Below, piece by piece: positions 16,775-25,450 of a stretch of DNA of 39,634 nucleotides. The translations under genes and the position numbers were made by a program. Numbering within the stretch: position 1 is the stretch's first letter; every line of letters begins with the position of its first letter. The stretch is from Dorea_D hominis (lineage in GTDB: Bacteria; Bacillota; Clostridia; Lachnospirales; Lachnospiraceae): assembly GCF_014287705.1 (NCBI RefSeq), contig NZ_JACOOY010000023.1, positions 1-39,634 of the forward strand, written 5' to 3'. The notes beneath the pieces are model-generated. The model did no database searches, had not been told where the DNA came from, and worked only from the letters and a program-made list of their open reading frames with translations.

Positions 16775-19339
16775 TTACTTTCTGCCACAACACTGTTTGT
16801 ATTTCTTACCGCTTCCACACGGGCACGGATCATTTGGATATACCTTTTTCTCTGCTCTCTTCTTCGGAGTATGTGCTGCGGAATCGTCTTTATTCGTTCC
16901 TGTAACCTGTGCAACCTGTTCACGTTCTACTTTTTCTTCCAGCCTTACATGGAACAGTGCACGTACGGTGTCAGCAGAGATGCTCTGTGTCATCTCGCCG
17001 AACATCTCATATCCGATCATCTTATATTCTACCTTCGGATCTCTCTGTCCATAAGCCTGCAGACCAATTCCCTGACGGAGCTGATCCATATCATCGATAT
17101 GATCCATCCATTTTGCATCAATAACCTTAAGCAGGATCACACGCTCGATCTCACGTACCTGTTCTGGTTCCTGATACTCCGCCTCTTTTACTTCGTATGC
17201 TTTTGCTGCACGCTCTTTTAACAGATGTTTCAGCTTCTTCGGTGACAGTCCCTTGACATCTTCCGGTGCCAGAGGTTCCATTGGAATTGTCTCTAAGATA
17301 TTGCGGTTCAGTTCTACCAGATTAAACTCTTCATAATCCTGATCCGGACTTACGATCATATCTACAGTATTCTCAATATAATCATTCATCATATGGAAAA
17401 TAGAATCACGCATGTTGTCTCCATCCAGTACATGTCTTCTCTCTTCATAAATGATCTCTCTCTGCTCGTTCATTACCTGATCATACTCTAACAGATTCTT
17501 ACGGATTCCGAAGTTGTTACTCTCGATCTTCTCCTGTGCTTTCTGAATCGCACTGGATAACATCTTATGCTGTATCTGTTCTCCTTCTTCTACACCAAGC
17601 GCATTAAATACACTCATCAGACGTTCAGATCCGAACAAACGCATCAGATCATCTTCCAGTGAAATATAGAATCTGGATTCTCCCGGGTCTCCCTGACGTC
17701 CGGAACGTCCACGAAGCTGATTATCAATACGTCTGGATTCATGACGCTCTGTCCCGATAATCTTCAGTCCGCCTGCTTCTCTGGCTTCATCGTCCAGTTT
17801 AATATCCGTACCACGACCAGCCATGTTTGTTGCGATCGTAACTGCATCATGGATACCTGCCTGTGCAACAATCTCAGCTTCCAGTTCATGGAATTTCGCA
17901 TTTAATACATTGTGCTTGATTCCACGACGTTTTAGCATACCACTGAGAAGTTCGGAATTCTCAATTGTAATCGTACCAACCAGTACCGGCTGATGTTTTG
18001 CATGCGCTTCTTCGATTGCATCACATACAGCTTTGAATTTTTCCTTTTCTGTCTTGTATACAGCATCTTCCAGATCCTTCCGGATAACCGGTTTATTTGT
18101 AGGAATCTCTACAACATCCATTCCGTAAATCTCACGGAACTCCTTCTCCTCTGTCAGAGCAGTACCTGTCATACCGGACTTCTTCTCATATTTGTTAAAT
18201 AAATTCTGGAACGTAATCGTCGCAAGAGTCTTACTCTCTCTCTTAACTTTTACATGCTCTTTCGCTTCAATCGCCTGATGAAGTCCGTCAGAATAACGAC
18301 GTCCCGGCATAATACGTCCGGTGAACTCATCAACGATCAGTACTTCATCATCTTTTACAACATAGTCTTTGTCACGAAACATCAGATTGTGTGCGCGCAG
18401 TGCCAGAATAATATTATGCTGGATCTCCAGGTTTTCTGCATCTGCCAGGTTCTCAATATGGAAGAACTTCTCTACTTTCTTCACACCATCTTCTGTAAGG
18501 TTGATGTTCTTTTCTTTCTCGTTAACAATGAAATCTCCGGTCTCTTCAATATCTTCACCAAGGATTGCATTCATTTTGGAGAACTCCCCACTCGCTTCAC
18601 CACGTTCTAACTGACGTGCGAGAATGTCACACGCTTCGTAAAGCTTTGTAGATTTGCCACTCTGTCCGGAAATAATAAGCGGAGTTCTTGCTTCATCGAT
18701 CAATACCGAGTCAACCTCATCGATAATGGCAAATTTCATACCTCTCTGTACAAGCTGTTCCTTGTAAATTACCATGTTATCTCTCAGATAATCAAATCCA
18801 AGTTCATTGTTCGTTACATATGTGATATCGCAGTTATATGCATCTCTTCGCTCGTCATTGTCCATCTCATTCAGAACTACGCCTACGGTCAGTCCAAGAA
18901 ACTCATGAACCTGTCCCATCCACTCAGCATCACGCTTTGCCAGATAATCATTGACTGTTACGATCTGCACACCTTCACCGGTCAGCGCATTCAGATATGC
19001 CGGCAACGTTGATACAAGTGTCTTTCCTTCACCAGTCTTCATCTCTGCGATACGTCCCTGATGCAGGACAATACCACCGATGATCTGTACTCTGTATGGC
19101 TTCATTCCCAGAGTACGGTATGCTGCTTCACGCACAACTGCAAATGCCTCTGGAAGGATATCATCTAATGTTTCTCCGCCAGCAAGTCTGTCTTTGAATT
19201 CTTTTGTCTTCGCTCTTAATTCTTCATCTGACAGGCTCTGCATCTGCGGTTCTAACGCCTCAACCGCATCTGCGATCGGATAAATTCTCTTCAGCTCATG
19301 TTCACTGTGTGTTCCAAATATTTTCTGTATAAAGCCCAT
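16775..19339 (-). CDS. secA: Preprotein translocase ATPase SecA
   Basis: 854 residues. The first nucleotide-binding domain has Walker A MKTGEGKT (100-107) and DEVDS as Walker B. The second has the GRGTDIKL and QLRGRSGRQGDPG helicase-like motifs. The preprotein-crosslinking and helical scaffold regions follow. The C-terminal SEC-C zinc motif (C839, C841, C850, C851) binds SecB-type partners or ribosome and lipid. It drives protein export through SecYEG at the membrane. It has its own promoter, directly precedes prfB, and heads the secA-prfB-hom-lysC series. Confidence 0.97.
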   Translation of the reverse strand: MGFIQKIFGTHSEHELKRIYPIADAVEALEPQMQSLSDEELRAKTKEFKDRLAGGETLDDILPEAFAVVREAAYRTLGMKPYRVQIIGGIVLHQGRIAEMKTGEGKTLVSTLPAYLNALTGEGVQIVTVNDYLAKRDAEWMGQVHEFLGLTVGVVLNEMDNDERRDAYNCDITYVTNNELGFDYLRDNMVIYKEQLVQRGMKFAIIDEVDSVLIDEARTPLIISGQSGKSTKLYEACDILARQLERGEASGEFSKMNAILGEDIEETGDFIVNEKEKNINLTEDGVKKVEKFFHIENLADAENLEIQHNIILALRAHNLMFRDKDYVVKDDEVLIVDEFTGRIMPGRRYSDGLHQAIEAKEHVKVKRESKTLATITFQNLFNKYEKKSGMTGTALTEEKEFREIYGMDVVEIPTNKPVIRKDLEDAVYKTEKEKFKAVCDAIEEAHAKHQPVLVGTITIENSELLSGMLKRRGIKHNVLNAKFHELEAEIVAQAGIHDAVTIATNMAGRGTDIKLDDEAREAGGLKIIGTERHESRRIDNQLRGRSGRQGDPGESRFYISLEDDLMRLFGSERLMSVFNALGVEEGEQIQHKMLSSAIQKAQEKIESNNFGIRKNLLEYDQVMNEQREIIYEERRHVLDGDNMRDSIFHMMNDYIENTVDMIVSPDQDYEEFNLVELNRNILETIPMEPLAPEDVKGLSPKKLKHLLKERAAKAYEVKEAEYQEPEQVREIERVILLKVIDAKWMDHIDDMDQLRQGIGLQAYGQRDPKVEYKMIGYEMFGEMTQSISADTVRALFHVRLEEKVEREQVAQVTGTNKDDSAAHTPKKRAEKKVYPNDPCPCGSGKKYKQCCGRK

Positions 19340-19379
19340 GTTGATATATACTCCTTATTTGTAAATTTACTCAAATTTT

Positions 19380-19408
19380 ATTCTAGCACTATCCGAATCT
19401 CAATTCAA
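19380..19408 (-). promoter_or_regulatory. Promoter of secA
   Basis: On the minus strand: -35 TTGAAT (19403-19408), 17-bp spacer, and extended -10 TGC-TAGAAT (TAGAAT at 19380-19385). The start site lies about 35 nt before the secA ATG. Confidence 0.75.
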
Positions 19409-19418
19409 CCAATTTATA

Positions 19419-19443
19419 AAGTGTTTACAAACTGGTAACACTT
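19419..19443 (-). terminator. Weak hairpin after hisA
   Basis: AAGTGTT (19419-19425) and AACACTT (19437-19443) pair around an 11-nt loop just past the hisA stop. On the minus strand they are followed by TATAAATTGG. The U-tract is poor, so termination may be partial. Confidence 0.45.
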
Positions 19444-19446
19444 CCT

Positions 19447-20220
19447 TTACGAACGATATTTCCGGACTTTTTCATACGGAAGCGTTCCGCCAAAGAGATC
19501 AAGGGCACTGCCGATTGTAAAGTCCAGATATCCTTTTGTCAGATGCGCAAATTGCTCTAAATCCTCCATGCTTCCGATCCCCCCCGCATATGTAACCGGA
19601 TTGCCATGATATCTGCCGAGAAGTTCAGCCAGATGCTTGTCCACACCGGCTGCCTTTCCCTCTACATCCACACCATGCACAAGGAATTCATCACTGTATC
19701 CCGCCAGTTCCTTTAATATCTGTTCATTCAGGACAACATCTGTAAATGTCTGCCACCGGTCTGTCACAATGTAATACTGCCCATCTTTTTTCCGGCAGCT
19801 TACATCAATGACTACATGTTCTTTTCCTACTTCTCTTTTCAGCTTCTCCAGCGCATCCCAGCGGATCTTACCACCTTTAAATACATAAGAAGTTACGATT
19901 ACATGGCTTGCACCTTTTTTAATATAGCCGGAAGCATTCTCCGCCGTAACCCCACCGCCGATCTGCATCCCGCCGGGATATGCCCGTAATGCTTTTTCTG
20001 CCTGTTCCAGTGTCTTCTTATAATATTCGGAAGAAGGCGGATTCAGCAATATGATATGCCCGCCTTTCAAGCTATCTTTCCTGTATAAATCTGCGTAATA
20101 ATCCGCATCCATTTCAGACGCAAAATTTTCTGTTGCCTGATTGCCTTCGTCTCTTAAGCTTCCGCCTACGATTTGTTTTACTTTTCCATTATGAATGTCA
20201 ATACATGGTCTGAATCTCAT
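19447..20220 (-). CDS. hisA: HisA, ProFAR isomerase of the eukaryotic (HIS6) type
   Basis: 257 residues. The reaction is isomerisation of ProFAR to PRFAR in histidine synthesis, on a TIM barrel. The sequence follows yeast HIS6 rather than typical bacterial HisA: CIDIHNGKVKQIVGGSL at the N-terminus, VIVTSYVFKGGKI, VVIDVSCRKKDGQYYIVTDR, WQTFTDVVLN, EFLVHGVDVEG, TYAGGIGSMEDL and DFTIGSALDLFGG. The catalytic aspartates are expected at D8 (CIDIH) and in HGVDVEG. It stands outside any his operon, between secA and a lipoprotein gene. Such HisA proteins are known in some Clostridia. Transfer between domains, or an old paralogue, is possible. Confidence 0.88.
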   Translation of the reverse strand: MRFRPCIDIHNGKVKQIVGGSLRDEGNQATENFASEMDADYYADLYRKDSLKGGHIILLNPPSSEYYKKTLEQAEKALRAYPGGMQIGGGVTAENASGYIKKGASHVIVTSYVFKGGKIRWDALEKLKREVGKEHVVIDVSCRKKDGQYYIVTDRWQTFTDVVLNEQILKELAGYSDEFLVHGVDVEGKAAGVDKHLAELLGRYHGNPVTYAGGIGSMEDLEQFAHLTKGYLDFTIGSALDLFGGTLPYEKVRKYRS

Positions 20221-20260
20221 AAATCTGCGTCACTCCTTTCAAGCATCATTGCATTATTAT

Positions 20261-20300
20261 AGCACACCGCTTTTTCAAAAAAAAGAAAAGGCGGTGTGCT
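20261..20300 (-). terminator. Long hairpin between the lipoprotein gene and hisA
   Basis: AGCACACCGC (20261-20270) and GCGGTGTGCT (20291-20300) pair perfectly. The stem continues through TTTTTC/GAAAAG to a loop of eight A on the plus strand. It lies 6 nt after the lipoprotein stop on the minus strand. It lacks a downstream T-run, so it may end transcription with moderate efficiency or stabilise the 3' end. Confidence 0.6.
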
Positions 20301-20306
20301 GTCTCA

Positions 20307-20648
20307 TTATTTCTTATCTTTTTTTGTTGTTTTGTCTGTCTTCTGATCCGTTGTCTTTTTGTCTGTTGCTTTATCTGTCTTCTGATCTGCATTGTTATCT
20401 GTGCCGTCAAAGCCATCTTCTACATCATCTTTGATGTCTTCAGCTCCGTCTTCAATATCATCACCAATCTCATCTGCGACTCCATCATCATTTTTCGTAT
20501 CGTCTGCTGTTCCATTTGTCGCATCATTTGTACGATCACCATTGTAGTCTGTAGCCTTATTATCTGCATTGTCATTTCCACAGCCTGTCAGTGCACCCAT
20601 CACGCAGACACACAACACTACCAGCATACATCTTCTCAACTGTCTCAT
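20307..20648 (-). CDS. Small acidic, low-complexity lipoprotein of unknown function
   Basis: 113 residues. An N-terminal signal peptide (MRQLRR then a hydrophobic stretch) ends in the lipobox LTGC, with the lipid-modified cysteine at C23. The mature part is almost entirely Asp, Asn, Thr and Lys. It has an acidic middle (DEIGDDIEDGAEDIKDDVED, about 58-77) and a Lys/Thr tail with repeats of the form D-x-K-T-D-K-x-T. No domain is recognised. The protein would sit on the outer face of the membrane as a flexible anchor or ion-binding tether. It is flanked by hisA and fbp on the same strand but has hairpin and spacer separation from both. Confidence 0.75.
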   Translation of the reverse strand: MRQLRRCMLVVLCVCVMGALTGCGNDNADNKATDYNGDRTNDATNGTADDTKNDDGVADEIGDDIEDGAEDIKDDVEDGFDGTDNNADQKTDKATDKKTTDQKTDKTTKKDKK

Positions 20649-20803
20649 ATTTTCATTCTCCCTTTCGTTCCTGTATATTTATCTATTTATCAAGTAATAC
20701 TTGTTATCATGTAATATTTACATTTTTGCAGATTCTATACTTTCACGATTCTGGGATTATTTTACATCTATGTCACAGTTTTACAATCAGCATTGTTTTC
20801 ACA
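20649..20803. other. AT-rich spacer between fbp and the lipoprotein gene
   Basis: No gene is seen. CAAGTA-A-TACTTG (20691-20703) is a near-perfect palindrome about 45 nt upstream of the lipoprotein start and may be a regulator site or part of its promoter. No clear -35/-10 pair could be assigned. Confidence 0.35.
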
Positions 20804-22756
20804 TTACATACGCTCTGTAATCTCACCGCTTCTATATGCCTGAAGAAGCATTTTCAGATCTTCAATCTGTTCTTTTAACTCCTGACCTATATCAGTATCT
20901 CCTACCATCTTTCTCTCCAGCACACGTTTTACAACAACGCTGTCTGAATGGATGTCGCTTTCTTTTTCAATCGCTGCTTCTGTTGATTCAAACGGTTCAT
21001 GCGCCGCAAGAATCAGTCCGTAAGAATTATAGATCAGCGTATATCCTGCAATGCCGGTCTGTTTCTGATAGGCTCTGGAAAATCCGCCATCGATCACAAG
21101 CACTTTTCCGTTACATTTGATCGGGCTTTCTCCCGTAATCGCTTTCACCGGCACATGTCCGTTAATGATATGTGCACTCTCTTCGGTCAGTCCAAATTCT
21201 TTCAGAATCATATTGATTACTTTTTCATTTTCAAGCAAATTATAATATGGGTTTTTCTTTTCTTTATGCGTCTCTTTTTCAGCAAGGAAATAACGTTCAA
21301 ATGTTGCCATTTTATCTTTTCCAAACAATGGGGAATTTTCACTCAACCAGATATACCACATCATGTCCTTTCCCCGCTCTTTTTCCTTCTTATTTAATGC
21401 ATAAAATCCTTTTCGCACATAGCTTTCCAGCACTTCATACAGACTCTTTCCTTTGTAAGATCTGCCGTACAATCGTACACTTTTCAATGTTCCGTCCTCT
21501 TTAAGCGGAACACAGCCATGATAGAGCAGATTTCCATTATAGACTTTGTAGAGTCCACCCTTGTTCAACAGAAAGCGCATATGATCCTGCAGTTTCTCAC
21601 AGTTTAAAAATGCACTTTCAAGCCGCGACATGATCTCTTCCTCGTCTTTGCTAAGCGCATATGGATGTTTCGGATCGATTGTCGGAAAATTTATATCCAG
21701 CATCTCATATTCTTTTCCATCCAGAGTTATAACACCACGTTCATAATCGATCTTGTCTAACAGATTGCGATCCTCCAGATGAAATCCCGGATTCTTTTTG
21801 ATAATCTGTCCTTCCACTTTAAATTGAATAACCGACATTGCTTTGTGCATCCGTATCTCAAGCTGTTTTTCATTGATGTCTCTATTCTGCTCTCCTTTTA
21901 ATTTGAAACATTCACACGGATCATCCTTATATACCCGAAGTGCAAATGTCGCAAGCGGAAGCAGGTTGATCCCATATCCATCCTCCAGAATATCCAGATT
22001 GCCATATCTTGCGCAGATACGGATCACATTTGCGATACAGCCACGCTGCCCGGCAGCTGCCCCCATCCACAGTACATCATGATTCCCCCACTGAATGTCT
22101 ACGGAATGATAATTCTTTAATTTGTCCATGATGATGTGCGGTCCCGGACCTCTGTCATATACATCTCCTACAATATGCAGGTGATCCACCGTCAGTCTCT
22201 GGATCAGCTCACTAAGCGCCACAATAAAAGGTTCTGCTCTGCCAATTCCGATGATCGTGCTTACAATGGAGTTATAATACGACTCTTTGTCCGAAACTTC
22301 CGGACGTACCGTGATCAGCTCCTCGATCACATAAGCAAATTCTTTCGGCAGTGCCTTTCGCACTTTTGATCTTGTGTATTTGCTTGCTGCGCATTTACAC
22401 ACTTCAATTAACCGGTACAATGTAATCTTGTACCAGTCCTCCATACTCTCTTCGGTCTGTCTGATCCGATCCATCTTTTCTTTTGGATAATAAATAAGAG
22501 TAGCCAGAGATTGTTTGTCTCTGCTACTCAAAGTATTTCCAAATACATCATCAATTTTACGGCGCACAGAACCTGAGCCGTTCTTCAGCACATGTGAAAA
22601 CGCCTCATATTCTCCGTGAATATCCGTCAGGAAATGTTCGGTTCCTTTCGGAAGATTCAAAATTGCCTGAAGATTAATAATCTCCGTTGATGCCTTAGCG
22701 ATGGTCGGGTACAGCTCAGAAAGTCTCTCCAGATAACGTTCTTTTAATTCTTTCAT
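20804..22756 (-). CDS. fbp: Fructose-1,6-bisphosphatase, class III
   Basis: 650 residues, the size of the Firmicute class III enzyme (B. subtilis Fbp/YydE type), unrelated to class I. The metallophosphatase motifs are visible: TDIHGEYEAF near residue 44, VGDVYDRGPGPHIIMD, WGNHDVLWMGA and the later INGHVPVK. Together these bind the metal pair and phosphate. It dephosphorylates fructose 1,6-bisphosphate for gluconeogenesis. It is 15 nt downstream of dapB with an RBS in the gap, so it is probably the last gene of a dapA-dapB-fbp transcript, an unexpected metabolic pairing. Confidence 0.95.
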   Translation of the reverse strand: MKELKERYLERLSELYPTIAKASTEIINLQAILNLPKGTEHFLTDIHGEYEAFSHVLKNGSGSVRRKIDDVFGNTLSSRDKQSLATLIYYPKEKMDRIRQTEESMEDWYKITLYRLIEVCKCAASKYTRSKVRKALPKEFAYVIEELITVRPEVSDKESYYNSIVSTIIGIGRAEPFIVALSELIQRLTVDHLHIVGDVYDRGPGPHIIMDKLKNYHSVDIQWGNHDVLWMGAAAGQRGCIANVIRICARYGNLDILEDGYGINLLPLATFALRVYKDDPCECFKLKGEQNRDINEKQLEIRMHKAMSVIQFKVEGQIIKKNPGFHLEDRNLLDKIDYERGVITLDGKEYEMLDINFPTIDPKHPYALSKDEEEIMSRLESAFLNCEKLQDHMRFLLNKGGLYKVYNGNLLYHGCVPLKEDGTLKSVRLYGRSYKGKSLYEVLESYVRKGFYALNKKEKERGKDMMWYIWLSENSPLFGKDKMATFERYFLAEKETHKEKKNPYYNLLENEKVINMILKEFGLTEESAHIINGHVPVKAITGESPIKCNGKVLVIDGGFSRAYQKQTGIAGYTLIYNSYGLILAAHEPFESTEAAIEKESDIHSDSVVVKRVLERKMVGDTDIGQELKEQIEDLKMLLQAYRSGEITERM

Positions 22757-22771
22757 AAACTCCTCCCATAA

Positions 22772-23530
22772 TTAAAACTGAATGACATCCGACATGTCAT
22801 ACAGCCCTGCCGGTTTACCTGCCAGAAATTTGGCAGCTTCCACGGCACCTTTTCCAAAGATTGTCTTGGAATATGCTGTATGCTTAAATTCTATTACTTC
22901 ATCAGTTCCGGCAAACAGTACTTCATGTTCCCCTACAATCGTACCGCCACGGACTGCTGAAATCCCAATCTCTTTTGTATCACGTTTCTTACGCTCCTGG
23001 CTTCTGTCATATACATAATGATATGCTTCATCCATTGCTTCATTCATAGAATCCGCAAGCGCAATTGCTGTTCCGCTCGGTGCGTCCAGCTTCTGGTTGT
23101 GATGCTTTTCAACAATCTCCATATCATATCCTGCCGGTGCAAGAACTTTGGTTGCTTCTTTTAATAATTTCATCAGAAGATTGATACCAAGAGACATATT
23201 TGCAGATTTTAAAACTGCTGTTTTCTTTGCTGCTTCTGGAATCTTTGCAAGTTGTTCTTCTGAAAGACCTGTCGTGCAGAGAACAACCGGCATTTTTTTC
23301 TCTTCGCAGTATGTAAGCAGAGCATCTGCTGCTGCCGCGTTAGAAAAATCAATGATCACATCTGCTTCCACGTCGCATTTTTCCAGGCTTTCAAAAACCG
23401 GATAATCATTGGCAATTCCTGTATATTTATCAATTCCTGCAACAAGCTCGATTCCTTCGTCGGCTTTAATAAGCCCCGTAATTACCTGTCCCATATGTCC
23501 ATTGCATCCATGCATGATTGCTCGTACCAT
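22772..23530 (-). CDS. dapB: 4-hydroxy-tetrahydrodipicolinate reductase
   Basis: 252 residues. The N-terminal nucleotide-binding motif is HGCNGHMGQ (7-15). The substrate-binding signature EKHHNQKLDAPSGTA lies near 140-155, with the catalytic His-His and Lys. It reduces the DapA product to tetrahydrodipicolinate with NAD(P)H, towards diaminopimelate for peptidoglycan and lysine. It follows dapA at 109 nt with a hairpin between them, and is followed closely by fbp. Confidence 0.96.
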   Translation of the reverse strand: MVRAIMHGCNGHMGQVITGLIKADEGIELVAGIDKYTGIANDYPVFESLEKCDVEADVIIDFSNAAAADALLTYCEEKKMPVVLCTTGLSEEQLAKIPEAAKKTAVLKSANMSLGINLLMKLLKEATKVLAPAGYDMEIVEKHHNQKLDAPSGTAIALADSMNEAMDEAYHYVYDRSQERKKRDTKEIGISAVRGGTIVGEHEVLFAGTDEVIEFKHTAYSKTIFGKGAVEAAKFLAGKPAGLYDMSDVIQF

Positions 23531-23567
23531 TTTATTTCCTCCTGTATGTTCCCACGATTGTCATAGA

Positions 23568-23615
23568 AAAAGGATATCACAACTGGTGCCAGTAAGCAAC
23601 CAATGATATCCTTTT
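23568..23615 (-). terminator. Intercistronic hairpin between dapA and dapB
   Basis: AAAAGGATATCA (23568-23579) and TGATATCCTTTT (23604-23615) are perfect 12-bp arms around a 24-nt loop containing a smaller CTGG/CCAG stem. On the minus strand the stem ends in TTTTTC. It can act as a terminator or attenuator that lowers dapB-fbp expression relative to dapA. Confidence 0.6.
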
Positions 23616-23639
23616 CACATATTCTGCACAATATGTATC

Positions 23640-24530
23640 TTATGCTAATTGAATTCCGAAATCTTTCATTGCTTTTGCCAGCGCCTGTTCATGCTCTTTA
23701 GAGATCTCTGTAAGCGGCATGCGAAGCGGTCCACACTCAACTCCCATAAGCTGCATTGCTTTCTTAACCGGAATCGGGTTCACTTCACAGAACAGTTGCT
23801 CAATAAGAGGCAATGCTTTCAGCTGAAGTGCTGCACTCCCTTTTACATCTCCGTTAAAGAACTTCTCGCAGATATCATGTGTTTCCTGCGGCGCAACATT
23901 AGACAGCACAGAAATAACACCTTTGGCTCCCAGTGACAACATCGGCACGATCTGGTCATCATTACCGGAATATAAATCAATATTTCCATCTGTCAGAGCC
24001 ATGATCTTCGCAACCTGTGAAATATTGCCAGACGCTTCTTTTACAGCTACGATATTATCTACATTCTTAACAAGCTCTGCAACCGTTGCCGGTTCAATAT
24101 TGCATCCGGTTCTGCTTGCAACGCTGTACATGATAATCGGAGCTTTTGCTTCTTTGGCTACTGCTGTATAGTGACCGATCAGTCCTGCCTGTGTTGCCTT
24201 ATTATAATAAGGTGTTACCAGTAACAGGCCATCTGCGCCATAATCTGCCGCCTCTTTTGACATGTCGATGGCTGTTCTTGTGCAATTAGAACCAGTTCCG
24301 GCAATTACCGGGATTCTGCCTTTCACACGGTCAATAGCAAATTTCACACACTGCATATGCTCTTCTTCCGTCATTGTAGCAGATTCTCCGGTCGTTCCGC
24401 AGATAATGATCGCATCCGTACCGTGTGTACAATGATAATCAAGCAATTCATCAAGTTTATTATAATTAATGGTTTCGTCGCTGTTAAATGGTGTAACGAT
24501 GGCTACACCTGCACCTGTAAAAATAGACAT
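23640..24530 (-). CDS. dapA: 4-hydroxy-tetrahydrodipicolinate synthase
   Basis: 296 residues, a TIM-barrel aldolase. The Schiff-base lysine is K164 in VAVKEASGN. Y135 lies in IIMYSVASRTG and T46/T47 in GTTGES, which complete the catalytic set. The usual proline in the N-V-P-x-R segment is replaced here (SVASRTG). It condenses pyruvate and aspartate semialdehyde in the diaminopimelate/lysine route. It has a near-consensus promoter and a very short leader, leaving no room for a lysine riboswitch. It is the first gene before dapB and fbp. Confidence 0.96.
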   Translation of the reverse strand: MSIFTGAGVAIVTPFNSDETINYNKLDELLDYHCTHGTDAIIICGTTGESATMTEEEHMQCVKFAIDRVKGRIPVIAGTGSNCTRTAIDMSKEAADYGADGLLLVTPYYNKATQAGLIGHYTAVAKEAKAPIIMYSVASRTGCNIEPATVAELVKNVDNIVAVKEASGNISQVAKIMALTDGNIDLYSGNDDQIVPMLSLGAKGVISVLSNVAPQETHDICEKFFNGDVKGSAALQLKALPLIEQLFCEVNPIPVKKAMQLMGVECGPLRMPLTEISKEHEQALAKAMKDFGIQLA

Positions 24531-24565
24531 ACATATCCTCCTGACTGCATTTCGTTATTAACAGA

Positions 24566-24594
24566 ATTTTATCACCATTCAAATATGATGTCAA
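24566..24594 (-). promoter_or_regulatory. Promoter of dapA
   Basis: On the minus strand: -35 TTGACA (24589-24594), 17-bp spacer, and extended -10 TGA-TAAAAT (TAAAAT at 24566-24571). The start site is about 25-30 nt before the dapA ATG. Confidence 0.82.
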
Positions 24595-24645
24595 TGAAAC
24601 TCTTTCCCCCTTTACAGGCATTTTGTCATTTTCTCTCATTTTCCA

Positions 24646-25275
24646 TCAAATTCCCACACACTCCAGTTTACTTACCGAAACTTCATATGCTATGCGTTTC
24701 TGGGTTTCTGTCTCTGAAAGTTTCTTTACATATTCCCGGCTCTGGATTCTCCCAAGGATCTGCACATGCTCTCCCACTTCAAAAGCAGAGGCAAATCTTG
24801 CATTTCTTCCCCAGCAGATACACGGTATGTAATCTGATTTTCCATATGGACGGTTCACCGCAAGCAGAAGATCTGCAATTTCTCTTCCGAGCGGAGTTTT
24901 ACGGTATACCGGCAGTTTACAGATATAGCCGTCCAGCAAGATATTGTTTGTCCGCGCTCCATCCGGCTCTTCTTCAATAAATGTAACTTCTCTGGCGAAC
25001 ACGGACAGTACAAGTCTGTTTTTCTGTTCCTCATGGCGGTTGTAAGAGCGGAACTGTCCACAGATCATCAGATATTCTCCTTCATAATCCTGGCTCACAT
25101 CGATCAGTCGTTCCGATACCATTACCGGTATCCGGTCCCTGGAATTGCTCAGACGCTTCACATCAACATCTACCATATAAAAGCCCTCACCGAACACTTC
25201 GTGGCTGAATGTAAAGCCTGATACTACTTCTCCCATAATTGTTACCTGATTGTTTTCAATAACCTTATCTGACAT
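24646..25275 (-). CDS. SSB-like protein with two OB-fold halves
   Basis: 209 residues. The C-terminal half (about 105-209: NILLDGYICKLPVYRKTPLG, then IPCICWGRNARFASAFEVGE and HVQILGRIQSREY) matches the OB fold of single-stranded DNA-binding proteins. The N-terminal half (about 8-100: NNQVTIMGEVVSGF, then IPVMVSERLID, EYLMICGQFRSYNR) looks like a second, more diverged OB fold. The acidic DDIPF-like tail of replicative SSB, which recruits partner proteins, is absent; it ends KLECVGI. It is therefore probably an accessory ssDNA-binding or primosomal-type protein rather than the main SSB. It is divergent from typA and upstream of dapA. Confidence 0.7.
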   Translation of the reverse strand: MSDKVIENNQVTIMGEVVSGFTFSHEVFGEGFYMVDVDVKRLSNSRDRIPVMVSERLIDVSQDYEGEYLMICGQFRSYNRHEEQKNRLVLSVFAREVTFIEEEPDGARTNNILLDGYICKLPVYRKTPLGREIADLLLAVNRPYGKSDYIPCICWGRNARFASAFEVGEHVQILGRIQSREYVKKLSETETQKRIAYEVSVSKLECVGI

Positions 25276-25358
25276 AATTTTACATTCTCCTTCCTCTGAA
25301 TCGTATTTTGAGTCATACCATAATCTATGAAAGTCGGAATGCTTTTAGAACTAAATAC

Positions 25359-25386
25359 TTGTAAATTCTATAAAATATGATAAACT
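25359..25386 (+). promoter_or_regulatory. Probable promoter of typA
   Basis: -35 TTGTAA (25359-25364), 16-bp spacer and extended -10 TGA-TAAACT (TAAACT at 25381-25386). It leaves a leader of about 55 nt before the typA ATG at 25451. Confidence 0.5.
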
Positions 25387-25450
25387 AATAAAGTTGTACA
25401 ATGAAAAATGGAAAATTATATGTTAATAGGAAGAGAAAAGGAAGGTTCGT

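Noticed and set aside
24531..24645. Lysine riboswitch before dapA
   Set aside because: The dapA promoter leaves a leader of only about 30 nt, too short for a riboswitch.
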